From the NCBI RefSeq assembly GCF_947179015.1, contig NZ_CAMXCM010000003.1, forward strand, positions 1 to 64,000: DNA of 64,000 nt, in the 5' to 3' direction. Under the pieces are notes generated by a model. It was not told the DNA's origin, did not search any database, and worked only from the letters and a program-made list of their open reading frames with translations. A program made the translations under genes and the position numbers. The DNA is from Commensalibacter communis. GTDB taxonomy: Bacteria; Pseudomonadota; Alphaproteobacteria; Acetobacterales; Acetobacteraceae. Positions 8,962-17,307 of this stretch are shown here, piece after piece (the first letter of the stretch is position 1; each line of letters begins with the position of its first letter).

Positions 8962-10282
8962 ACCATACAACTGGATATTCCACGGCTACTCTGAATTGAT
9001 TGGTATTAATTTCTGATTGAGCTTTGTTCGCTTGATGAATACTGTGTCTGGCAGTAATATTCAGCTTCTTCGCCCAGCCTTTTAGAACGACATATCTAGC
9101 CATCAGCTCATGCTCCCAATGTTTGCCGTTTTTGCCATATCCCAACCAATAATAGGCACTTTTTTGTGTCATCTTCGTGCCATCAATCCCTGTTCCTCTG
9201 ATAAAAGCAGAGCTTATAGAAAGACCATGAATACCGATCAGGGATAAATCCAGCTCATAGCTGACTTGCCAAGATTGTTCATGTGGGCCGTTAAAATCAG
9301 ATAATTGCGTTGCATTGGGCAGCCAGATTGCGCCTCTGGTGACATAATCAAAGGGTGTATTCCCGTGGACTTTTTGATAAGCAGCAGAGAATTTATGCAC
9401 GCCGAGTTGATAAGTCGCAGCTAAACTGGCCGTATTATTATTAATTTTTCCCGCATAGGATTTGCCTGTATTATGACTGTGATAAAATTGCAGATCCAAG
9501 ATAATCATTTGATGATGCGTTAAATGATGTTTGTAATTACCGTTTATATAATAAGTCATCCAGCTATTATGATACCGCCCGACATAAGATGTCAAAGAAA
9601 GTTCTTTAATTCCAGTATAAGTTCCACCCACAAAATCAAATGATTTTCCTTTTCTAAAGGATGGGTTTAAATAATTGACGATCAGATCATTATGATTTTT
9701 GGTCGCATTACGATCGGCATTAGCAGTAAAATGTCCTATTTGTAGGGTTAGTTTCTTAACTTCGTTACTGGTTACCAATAGTCCTGTAGATGTTTCTGGT
9801 AGTAACCTTGTGTCAGAAGAGCTAAATATCGGTGTTTTGGGACGCATTATACCGTATTTAGCAACTGTAGAATGCAGCCTTACTTTGGCGGCACCCCCTG
9901 TGCGATTGTAAAAATCTTGCACGCTGCCATCAGCATTTTTTCGTAATAATCGAATGCGCCCCGTGCGTCCTTTGGCTTGTAATTTTAATCCTGTATAGCT
10001 TTGAGCATCAATGCCGAACCCGACGAAGCCAGGGGTAAAGCCAGACTGAAAACTGGCCATTAATCCATAGCCCCATTCGGTTGCATAATTGGGGGAGGTC
10101 TTAACGTCTGGATATTTCCTCGTGTCGTAAACGGTGCGATTAACAATAGAAGTTACACTGTCGGCCCAGAAACCATGTTTCTTTTCTGCTTTTGTTTCGC
10201 TACAATATGCACAATTACATCCAATGGAATGTAAAATCAGAAAAGGAGGAACCAATATTTTTTTTGTATGTCTCTTAAGCAT
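8960..10282 (-). CDS. OprD-family outer-membrane porin
   Basis: 440 residues. It has a signal sequence (MLKRHTKKILVPPFLILHS, then a Cys-containing stretch), then a beta-barrel-type sequence of alternating hydrophobic and polar residues ending in a Val-Val-Trp aromatic terminus. OprD-type segments are GFWADSVTSIVNRTVY, EWGYGLMASFQSGFTPG and GFGIDAQSYTGLKL near the N terminus, and LTLQIGHFTAN. OprD porins let small solutes such as basic amino acids, sugars or acids through the outer membrane; the substrate here is unknown. It lies 18 bases after the DUF1624 gene and is probably co-transcribed with it. Confidence 0.85.
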   Translation of the reverse strand: MLKRHTKKILVPPFLILHSIGCNCAYCSETKAEKKHGFWADSVTSIVNRTVYDTRKYPDVKTSPNYATEWGYGLMASFQSGFTPGFVGFGIDAQSYTGLKLQAKGRTGRIRLLRKNADGSVQDFYNRTGGAAKVRLHSTVAKYGIMRPKTPIFSSSDTRLLPETSTGLLVTSNEVKKLTLQIGHFTANADRNATKNHNDLIVNYLNPSFRKGKSFDFVGGTYTGIKELSLTSYVGRYHNSWMTYYINGNYKHHLTHHQMIILDLQFYHSHNTGKSYAGKINNNTASLAATYQLGVHKFSAAYQKVHGNTPFDYVTRGAIWLPNATQLSDFNGPHEQSWQVSYELDLSLIGIHGLSISSAFIRGTGIDGTKMTQKSAYYWLGYGKNGKHWEHELMARYVVLKGWAKKLNITARHSIHQANKAQSEINTNQFRVAVEYPVVW

Positions 10283-10300
10283 GTCTGGCTCTGTTCAACA

Positions 10301-11473
10301 CTATAAATATTTTAGCCAATGAATATGTTTATGCGTCGCTTTATAGTTGGAAAAGAAACGCACGAATGGGTATAGTAAGAAAATTAAGGCAAGCCAACAA
10401 GCCCATAATTGCCAAACTTCATTAAACCCAAAATAATCCCCTTTGTTTTTACCAAATTGATATACAGTGCCAAGATACATAAATTTCAGAACGAATAAAT
10501 GGAGGATATAGAAAAATAATGGAACGCTGCCAAAGATTGCTGCGTATTTCAATATAAAAGCATGTTGAAAACGTTCAAGGAAAGACAGTAAGAAGAAACC
10601 AATACTTAACGTGATTAACAGAAATAAGAAAGAAGGTGGGTATTTAGTAATATTAAAAAAACTCATGAGGGTTTCAGTCGTCGAGCTGCCATAAATCCAT
10701 GGATGATCTCCGTAAATATTTGTCATTCTGATAATGATAAAAGACGATAAGAGTAACAATGCGCTAAGTTGTAGATTCTTTTGGCGTTGCTGTGCAGGAA
10801 AAGTGGATTTAAACCATGATCCACAATAATATCCAATGGAAATAACACCAATCCACGGTAAGACAGGATAAGTGGTACGAAACGTCAGTATATCCCCAAT
10901 ATTTACCCAAACACGATCATGAATGATTGCCCATGGTATATATAAGGCAGACTCATTCGAAAAATGAATATGATCCAAAAGATTATGTCCAGCAATAATG
11001 ATGATTGCTAGGGTAAGCAATATGGTTCTTGGCAGCCAGATGAGTGCGGATAAAGCGATCATACTTAACCCAATTGCCCAAATGACTTGTAAAAACAGTC
11101 GATGGGGTGGGAATTCAAACGTCCAAGCAAAATTAATCACAGTGATTTCTAATACAACCAGAAACAATCCACGAATAAGCAAAAAACGACTGACATCGCT
11201 TTTATGCTGTTGTTTTTGTCCATATAAATAAGCCGATAAACCCGTCAGAAACACAAAAATAGGGGCACATATATGGGCAAGCGATCGGCTGAGATATAAA
11301 TCCAGAGGCGTTATCGAAACATCCATCGGGTCAGAGACTTGCAAATGCAAGAAAAAAGTCTCTCTGACATGATCGATAATCATGATGAGAATAACGATCC
11401 CTCGTAACATATCAACAGATTTTAAGCGTTGTGATATCGGTTGAGAAGATTGCTCTATTTTATTATTTAACAT
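10301..11473 (-). CDS. DUF1624 / HGSNAT-like membrane protein
   Basis: 390 residues with about 10-11 hydrophobic helices. The N terminus SVDMLRGIVILIMIIDHVR, followed by a helix with HICAPIFVFLTGLSAYLYG, is typical of DUF1624 and the heparan-alpha-glucosaminide N-acetyltransferase-like acyltransferase group. The conserved Asp-His in IIDHVR would be in the membrane-embedded active region. The acyl donor and acceptor are unknown. ATG at 11473 is chosen over a TTG two codons upstream. It is the first gene of a probable pair with the OprD-type porin, which suggests an envelope role. Confidence 0.8.
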   Translation of the reverse strand: MLNNKIEQSSQPISQRLKSVDMLRGIVILIMIIDHVRETFFLHLQVSDPMDVSITPLDLYLSRSLAHICAPIFVFLTGLSAYLYGQKQQHKSDVSRFLLIRGLFLVVLEITVINFAWTFEFPPHRLFLQVIWAIGLSMIALSALIWLPRTILLTLAIIIIAGHNLLDHIHFSNESALYIPWAIIHDRVWVNIGDILTFRTTYPVLPWIGVISIGYYCGSWFKSTFPAQQRQKNLQLSALLLLSSFIIIRMTNIYGDHPWIYGSSTTETLMSFFNITKYPPSFLFLLITLSIGFFLLSFLERFQHAFILKYAAIFGSVPLFFYILHLFVLKFMYLGTVYQFGKNKGDYFGFNEVWQLWACWLALIFLLYPFVRFFSNYKATHKHIHWLKYL

Positions 11474-11536
11474 ACCCAAACTATTTTCTTCTTAAAATCA
11501 ATCATTGATAGGGACTCAAATTTTAGTTTTAATATA

Positions 11537-11574
11537 CTATTTCTTTGCTTTTATACGAAAAAGCAAAGAAATAG
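11537..11574 (-). terminator. Long hairpin after metE
   Basis: A perfect 16-bp inverted repeat (CTATTTCTTTGCTTTT and its complement) with a 6-base loop, 23 bases beyond the metE stop on the minus strand. No long T run follows, so it may act as a terminator or as an RNA-stabilising stem. Confidence 0.65.
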
Positions 11575-11596
11575 AAACCATAGAATAATTTAACGA

Positions 11597-13912
11597 TTAA
11601 TGTGTCGTAATCGATGCATAAAATTGGTCATTAATGGTGTTTTTTCGTAGATGTTTCGCTGCACTTACCATATGTTCAAGGGCAGGAATGACCTCTTTCC
11701 ACTGACGTGTCTTCAACCCACAGTCTGGATTAATCCATAAATGTTGCACAGGGATTAATTGTTTGGCCTTGTCCATTAATTGAATGATTTGCTCGGTTGA
11801 AGGAATATTGGGGGAATGAATATCATAGACGCCTGGGCCAATGCTGTTTGGATATTTAAATTGTTCAAAGACTTCCAGTAGCTCCATATTAGAACGAGAG
11901 GTTTCAATGGTAATCACATCCGCATCCATAGATGCAATTGCGGCAATAATATCATTGAACTCAGAGTAACACATATGCGTATGAATTTGTGTTTCATCTT
12001 GCACACCATTGGCCGTAACACGAAAAGAGTCAATCGCCCAATTCAGATACTCATTCCATTGTGAACGACGTAAAGGCAGACCTTCACGTAATGCAGCTTC
12101 ATCAATTTGAATGATTTGAACACCCGCTTTTTCAAGATCCAAGACTTCAGCTCTGATCGCCATGGCGAGTTGATAGCAACTTTCTGATCTGGGTTGATCG
12201 TCTCTGACGAAAGACCAATTCAAGATGGTAACGGGGCCAGTCAGCATTCCTTTGACGGGTTTATTGGTCAGGGATTGTGCGTATTTAATCCATTCGACGG
12301 TCATTGGAATTGGACGGGAAATGTCTCCGTATAAAATAGGAGGTTTGACACAGCGTGATCCATATGATTGCACCCAACCATGTTGGCTGATGGCATATCC
12401 GTTCAGTTGCTCGCCGAAATATTCAACCATGTCATTGCGTTCTGCTTCGCCATGAACAAAGACATCAAGCTCTAATTTGGTTTGTTGTTCAATACAAAAG
12501 GCAATTTCTTTGTGCATTGCTGCTTCATAGGTTTTGAAGTCAATCAATCCTTTTTTGAACTGATTTCTAGCTTTACGAATATCAGCAGTTTGAGGAAAAG
12601 ATCCAATGGTGGTGGTCGGAAAGTGTGGAAGATTTAAAATGGCTTGTTGTTTTTTAAATCGTTCAGCATAATTGCTTTTGCGTTGTCCTAATTCTGGGGT
12701 AATTAAAGAGCGAACATGACGCACGGCTGGATTATGAGTGCGATCAGAATTTTTACGACTATTGATTGCAGATTGATTGTCATCTAGGGCTTGTTGGACA
12801 GAGGCTTTTCCTTGATTTAAGGCGGTGGCAAGAATATTGATTTCCTCTAGTTTTTGTAATGCAAACGCCATCCAAGATTGGAGTTCTGAATCTAATTTTT
12901 GTTCATTGTTTAAATCAACAGGGACGTGTAGCAAAGAACAAGAAGGCGCAATCCATAAACGATCGCCTAATTGTAGAGAAATGGGTTCCAGCCATTGTAA
13001 AATAGCATTTAAATCACTTTTCCAAATATTACGTCCATTAATAACCCCCAAAGAGATTATTTTATTATCTGTAATGGCGTTAATGAGGGGGTTAATTTCG
13101 TCAAAGCCATTGATGGTATCTAAATGAACGGCTTGTACAGATAGAGATGCCAATAAAGGAAGGTTCTCTTTTAACTGTCCAAAATAAGTGGCGATTAGGA
13201 TATTGATGTTGGGCGTATTTAACACTTGATAGGTCGAAACAAACGCGTTTTTCCAAGCCTCAGAGAGTTCAGTGACTAAGATCGGCTCGTCGAGTTGTAT
13301 CCATTGCACATCATGTTCAGCAAGCGTTTTTAAAAGTTGTTGATAGATTTCGATTAGTTGAGGCAAGAGGCTAATTTTATCGCGATTACCATAGGTTTTG
13401 CCAATATATAAATAACTGACAGGTCCAATCAGAACAGGTTTAACATGAGGGTTAATCTGTTGGGCCTCTTTAATTTGTTGTAATAAATGTTCTGGATTTA
13501 GCGAAAATTTTGTGTCGTTGGTAAATTCAGGGACAATATAATGATAATTCGTATCAAACCATTTTGTCATTTCCCCTGCAAAACTATGATTATCGTCTGT
13601 AATATCATTGACAGAACGCCCTCTGGCAACGCGGAAATATTGATCTAAGATTGTATCATTTTGTTTAACTGAACGGGTTGGGATATTTCCTAATAAAAAG
13701 CTGGCATCCAGAATATGGTCGTAAAAAGAAAAATCACCTACTGGGATATGATTTAAATGATTTTGATGCTGCCAGTGGGTTTGTCTTAATGCTTTACCTG
13801 TTTTGATGAGGGCTTCTTGAGGTTCAGAACCATTCCAATAGGCTTCCAAAGCGAATTTGAGTTCTCTTTTAACACCGATCCGCGGGAAGCCAAGATTATG
13901 TGTGGTCACCAT
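11597..13912 (-). CDS. metE: Cobalamin-independent methionine synthase
   Basis: 771 residues. It transfers the methyl group of methyltetrahydropteroyltri-glutamate to homocysteine to make methionine. The N-terminal half starts [18 protein letters not shown]. The C-terminal catalytic half begins near [15 protein letters not shown] and contains the zinc ligands His and Cys of [11 protein letters not shown] and the Cys of [14 protein letters not shown] at 13912 is chosen, with AGGA about 10 bases before it; an upstream frame adds 15 residues without support. It is divergent from a metR-like gene across a 133-base region. Length is close to the usual 750-770. Confidence 0.96.
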   Translation of the reverse strand: MVTTHNLGFPRIGVKRELKFALEAYWNGSEPQEALIKTGKALRQTHWQHQNHLNHIPVGDFSFYDHILDASFLLGNIPTRSVKQNDTILDQYFRVARGRSVNDITDDNHSFAGEMTKWFDTNYHYIVPEFTNDTKFSLNPEHLLQQIKEAQQINPHVKPVLIGPVSYLYIGKTYGNRDKISLLPQLIEIYQQLLKTLAEHDVQWIQLDEPILVTELSEAWKNAFVSTYQVLNTPNINILIATYFGQLKENLPLLASLSVQAVHLDTINGFDEINPLINAITDNKIISLGVINGRNIWKSDLNAILQWLEPISLQLGDRLWIAPSCSLLHVPVDLNNEQKLDSELQSWMAFALQKLEEINILATALNQGKASVQQALDDNQSAINSRKNSDRTHNPAVRHVRSLITPELGQRKSNYAERFKKQQAILNLPHFPTTTIGSFPQTADIRKARNQFKKGLIDFKTYEAAMHKEIAFCIEQQTKLELDVFVHGEAERNDMVEYFGEQLNGYAISQHGWVQSYGSRCVKPPILYGDISRPIPMTVEWIKYAQSLTNKPVKGMLTGPVTILNWSFVRDDQPRSESCYQLAMAIRAEVLDLEKAGVQIIQIDEAALREGLPLRRSQWNEYLNWAIDSFRVTANGVQDETQIHTHMCYSEFNDIIAAIASMDADVITIETSRSNMELLEVFEQFKYPNSIGPGVYDIHSPNIPSTEQIIQLMDKAKQLIPVQHLWINPDCGLKTRQWKEVIPALEHMVSAAKHLRKNTINDQFYASITTH

Positions 13913-13990
13913 GAGTTTATTTTCCTGTATAACGTGAATTACAGGCATGATAGGCAAGGTAAACTAGAAATAAAAATGATATTAATTCAT

Positions 13991-14014
13991 TGAACTATGC
14001 ATTATATTCATAGT
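13991..14014. promoter_or_regulatory. Candidate MetR operator in the metE-metR divergent region
   Basis: A TGAACTATG half followed, after a 9-base spacer, by CATAGT gives a 6-bp palindrome (ACTATG / CATAGT); TGAA and TTCA elements also frame it. LysR-type regulators usually bind such dyads in the shared promoter region, here 79 bases from the metE start and 32 from the metR start. The assignment is inferred from position and symmetry. Confidence 0.45.
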
Positions 14015-14045
14015 ATGGTTCGTGATAATCAACAGGGATAAAAAT

Positions 14046-14939
14046 ATGCTGGAAATTATTCATTTAGAAATTATTCAAGAGCTCGATAAACAAAAATCTT
14101 TGACCAAAGCTGCTGAAACATTATGCCTCAGCCAATCTGCATTAAGCCATACGATAAAAAAACTAGAACAACAATTGGGTGTGGCATTGTGGGTCAGGGA
14201 TGGTCGATATTTGCGGTTAACTCAAGCAGGGCTGTATTTATTATCGTTATCCAGTCGTATTTTGCCACAGCTTAATCATGCGGAAATGATGATCCAGCAA
14301 TATGCCGAGGGTAAAGCGGGCAATTTACGAATTGGATTGGAATGTTATCCTTGTTATCAATGGTTGTTAAAGGTCGTTTCCCCTTATTTAGAAGCATGGC
14401 CAAATATCGATATTGATGTAAAGCAAAAATTTAAATTTGGTGGGTTGGATGCGCTGGAAAATTATGAAATAGATTTGTTAGTAACGCCTGATCCTATTTT
14501 TAAAGAGGATTTATTGTTCCAGCCTGTTTTTGATTATGAACAGATTTTAGTTGTCGGTAAAAATCATCCTTTAAAGGATAAGAAATATATTCAACCTACG
14601 GATTTATTGAACGAAATCTTAATTACATATCCTGTGCCAGCCGATCGTTTAGATATTTACAGCCAATTTCTGATTCCTGCGGGAATAGTGCCGCATCAAC
14701 ATAAAACGATTGAGACAACCGATATTATCTTGCAAATGGTTGAAAGCCATCGTGGTGTAACAGCTTTGCCTTTGTGGTTGGTCAAAGAAAATATGAAGCA
14801 ATTCAAGATTGCACCCGTTCGTTTAGGGAAACATGGCATATCCAAGCATATTCATGTGGGAATACGTAAAAAGGATCAAGAGTTGTCTTATATTCAATCT
14901 TTTATAGATCAAGCAATGGCGGTGGAGTTATACGGATAA
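14046..14939 (+). CDS. metR: LysR-family regulator, probable MetR
   Basis: 297 residues. The N-terminal winged helix-turn-helix is LEIIQELDKQKSLTKAAE then LCLSQSALSHTIKKLEQQLG, and the C-terminal part is a LysR substrate-binding fold (NLRIGLECYPCYQWL onward). The wording of the HTH and the ECYPCYQWL start of the effector domain fit MetR, which responds to homocysteine and activates metE. ATG at 14046 is chosen because AGGGA lies 7-8 bases upstream; a GTG eight codons earlier is not needed. Divergence from metE is the classical arrangement. Confidence 0.88.
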   Translation: MLEIIHLEIIQELDKQKSLTKAAETLCLSQSALSHTIKKLEQQLGVALWVRDGRYLRLTQAGLYLLSLSSRILPQLNHAEMMIQQYAEGKAGNLRIGLECYPCYQWLLKVVSPYLEAWPNIDIDVKQKFKFGGLDALENYEIDLLVTPDPIFKEDLLFQPVFDYEQILVVGKNHPLKDKKYIQPTDLLNEILITYPVPADRLDIYSQFLIPAGIVPHQHKTIETTDIILQMVESHRGVTALPLWLVKENMKQFKIAPVRLGKHGISKHIHVGIRKKDQELSYIQSFIDQAMAVELYG

Positions 14940-14943
14940 TTGC

Positions 14944-15711
14944 TTATATATCTTGTATATCGACCCCTAAGGCATTTAATTTAATGGTTAATGCGGTGCA
15001 AGATCGTCCAAACAAAATAGATAAATTATTTAAGTTAAAACCTTCGGTAATTTTGTTTATCATCATGTTCTCTTCCTCTTTTGACCAAGTTTTAGAATGT
15101 CGAGGATATTCTCTTCTTCTTGCCATTATTTCTGATGTTGCTTCACTTTTATCATATTTTTTATCTAACTCGGACAAGTCTAGTGGCTTAACAACATCTA
15201 TATTTGTTTCAATCTGATTGACTGCTATTTTGCTTTGTTGAATTGTAAGCTCATCATATTTATAGGTTTCAAACTTGACTTTGCCTTTTTGAACTGCCTT
15301 TTGGATGGCATCTTGCACTTTGGATAGGGATGCTTGATGGTTCGATTTGACTTCAACAAAAATGATTTCTATATCATCAATTGTTTTTTGACCTTCACGA
15401 TATGCTTCTAAATTATTAAAGATAATAAAATCAATGGGCTTTCCTACAAATGTACAATCAGCAGCCATATATGGAAACCCTTTGTGAAAGGGGCAAAATA
15501 TTTCGCTGATATTACCTTTGAGTGTATATCGAGATCGATCAAGTGCTTGTTTAGTTTTGATTTTAAGTTCATTATCATATGCTATTTTTAATTCATATAT
15601 TTTTTGTTCATAATCTCGTTGGATCTCTGATACATTGTTAGCAATTTGAGCTTTCTTTTGTATTAAAATAATAATTGATATCAATAAAATAATAATAATT
15701 ATACTCAACAT
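14944..15711 (-). CDS. Membrane-anchored Holliday-junction-resolvase-like protein with C-terminal HTH
   Basis: 255 residues. One N-terminal hydrophobic helix (MLSIIIIILLISIIILI), a short charged helix, then a domain like the endonuclease related to archaeal Holliday junction resolvase (PF10107-type) at about residues 70-150: FCPFHKGFPYMAADC, then PIDFIIFNNLEAYREGQ, then IIFVEVKSNHQASLSKVQ. Asp of PID and Glu-Lys of EVK suit a PD-(D/E)XK nuclease centre. The C-terminal TWSKEEENMMINKITEGF to CTALTIKLNALGV looks like a Myb/SANT-type helix-turn-helix. It is paralogous to the neighbour at 15860. A nucleic-acid role at the membrane is inferred. Confidence 0.72.
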   Translation of the reverse strand: MLSIIIIILLISIIILIQKKAQIANNVSEIQRDYEQKIYELKIAYDNELKIKTKQALDRSRYTLKGNISEIFCPFHKGFPYMAADCTFVGKPIDFIIFNNLEAYREGQKTIDDIEIIFVEVKSNHQASLSKVQDAIQKAVQKGKVKFETYKYDELTIQQSKIAVNQIETNIDVVKPLDLSELDKKYDKSEATSEIMARRREYPRHSKTWSKEEENMMINKITEGFNLNNLSILFGRSCTALTIKLNALGVDIQDI

Positions 15712-15859
15712 ATTTTGTAATATTCCTTTTATTTATATAAACTTATTGTTGCAACTGTGTATATAATTTTATAGGAATATAAACAATTCATTATTTTTAT
15801 ATAACGATTTATTTAAAACGATATTTAGTTTGTATGGACAGTCAAAATTAATGGTTACC

Positions 15860-16630
15860 TTATAAATAATTGTAGTATTTATCAATCAATGTTGCTTTGG
15901 CTTTACTTACAATGTTATCGTCATATTTATAGACTTTAAATCTGATTCTTTTGTTGGCAATAGCGTGCTGAATAGCATTTTGGACTTTGGATAAATCAGG
16001 TGAGTTATTTGGTTTAATACCAACAAGAATAATTTCTATATCATCTACGCTTTTTTGACCGTCACGATAGGCTTGTAGATTATTGAACACAATATAGTCA
16101 ATAGAATTGCCCACAAAACGACAATCCCGTGGATTATAAGGAAAATCGCTTTGAAAAGGGCAGAAATGTTCACTTTGTTCTTTTGTAAAACGATCGCGGG
16201 AATGATTTGAATCTGAATAAAGTTGAAATTGAACTTTTTTAGCCAAGGCAGTATGCTCTATTGCAGTTTGCACCTTAGACAGATTTGCCGAATAGGTTGC
16301 TTTGACTTCAAAGAAAACGATTTCTATCTCGTCAATTTCCTTTTGACCTGCACGATATGCCTCTAAATTATTAAATATAATATAGTCGATAGGATTTCCA
16401 ATGAATATGCAGTCTCGCGCTTTATAGGGAAATCCCTTTTGGAAAGGGCAAAAGAGTTCGCCCAATTCTCTTTTAAAACTATTTCTGGAGCTGGTTAAGG
16501 CTTGTTTGGTTGCTTTTACTGTTTTATCTTTATGCTTTATTTTTAGATACTTAATTGTATCTAATTGCCCTTTATATCGTATCAATAAAACAATGATGAC
16601 GATTAAAGCGATCATGATAATAATGTTCAT
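15860..16630 (-). CDS. Membrane-anchored protein with two resolvase-like domains
   Basis: 256 residues, with one N-terminal membrane helix (MNIIIMIALIVIIVLLI) and two tandem copies of the resolvase-like domain. Copy 1 (about 53-140) has FCPFQKGFPYKARDC, PIDYIIFNNLEAYRAGQ and VFFEVKATYSANLSKVQ. Copy 2 (about 150-245) has FCPFQSDFPYNPRDC, SIDYIVFNNLQAYRDGQ and ILVGIKPNNSPDLSKVQ. In copy 2 the Glu of EVK has become Gly, so that copy is probably not a catalyst. It lacks the C-terminal HTH of its neighbour, which lies about 150 bases downstream on the same strand. ATG at 16630. Confidence 0.72.
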   Translation of the reverse strand: MNIIIMIALIVIIVLLIRYKGQLDTIKYLKIKHKDKTVKATKQALTSSRNSFKRELGELFCPFQKGFPYKARDCIFIGNPIDYIIFNNLEAYRAGQKEIDEIEIVFFEVKATYSANLSKVQTAIEHTALAKKVQFQLYSDSNHSRDRFTKEQSEHFCPFQSDFPYNPRDCRFVGNSIDYIVFNNLQAYRDGQKSVDDIEIILVGIKPNNSPDLSKVQNAIQHAIANKRIRFKVYKYDDNIVSKAKATLIDKYYNYL

Positions 16631-16720
16631 GTGATATTCACTCTTTTTTTATATCTATTTTTAACAAGATGACGATATAGTTTTCTGAAAATTAAAACAA
16701 TTTGTTAATGAGTGAAATAT

Positions 16721-17200
16721 ATGATGAGCTTAATAATAGACGGCATTATAATTGGAATTGGTGCGACCATTGTCTTGGATATTTGGGATGTGATATTTGG
16801 GTCTTTACCAGGACAGTCCAGAGCCAACTGGGCACCCATAGGGCGATGGGTTTGGAATCTAAAAGACGGTAAATTATTCAATGATACGATTGATGAGTTA
16901 ACGCCTTATCAACATGAACTGGCATTAGGTTGGATTTTTCATTATGCGGTAGGGATTATCTATGGCGTTATTTTCGCGCTTTATGGCGGCCATGAATGGT
17001 TTGCCAATCCAACTTTCCTTCCAGTATGGATTTGGGGGATTATCACATTGGGCGCAGGCTGGTTTATCCTTCAACCAGGCCTAGGACTTGGCTTTGCAGC
17101 GTCTAAGTTACCCAATGCCTGGACTGTCCGTGTTCTTGGGCTGGTCGCACATACATTTTTTGCTGTGGGAATGTATGCAACGGCATTGTTGTTGGAATAG
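16721..17200 (+). CDS. DUF2938-family membrane protein
   Basis: 159 residues with about four hydrophobic helices. The sequence IGATIVLDIWDVIFGSLPGQ, then WAPIGRWVWNLKDGKL, then LGWIFHYAVGIIYGVIF matches DUF2938, an inner-membrane family of unknown role. ATG at 16721 is chosen over GTG at 16712; two ATG codons stand side by side and the ribosome site is weak. The gene appears monocistronic. Confidence 0.72.
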   Translation: MMSLIIDGIIIGIGATIVLDIWDVIFGSLPGQSRANWAPIGRWVWNLKDGKLFNDTIDELTPYQHELALGWIFHYAVGIIYGVIFALYGGHEWFANPTFLPVWIWGIITLGAGWFILQPGLGLGFAASKLPNAWTVRVLGLVAHTFFAVGMYATALLLE

Positions 17201-17307
17201 TTTATGATTGAATATGAAGTTATAAATTATTTCGATTATTTAAATCTTTTTTAAATTTATAGCATATCCAGCATGCAGTATGCATTTTAAATTTTGTAAA
17301 GGATAAA

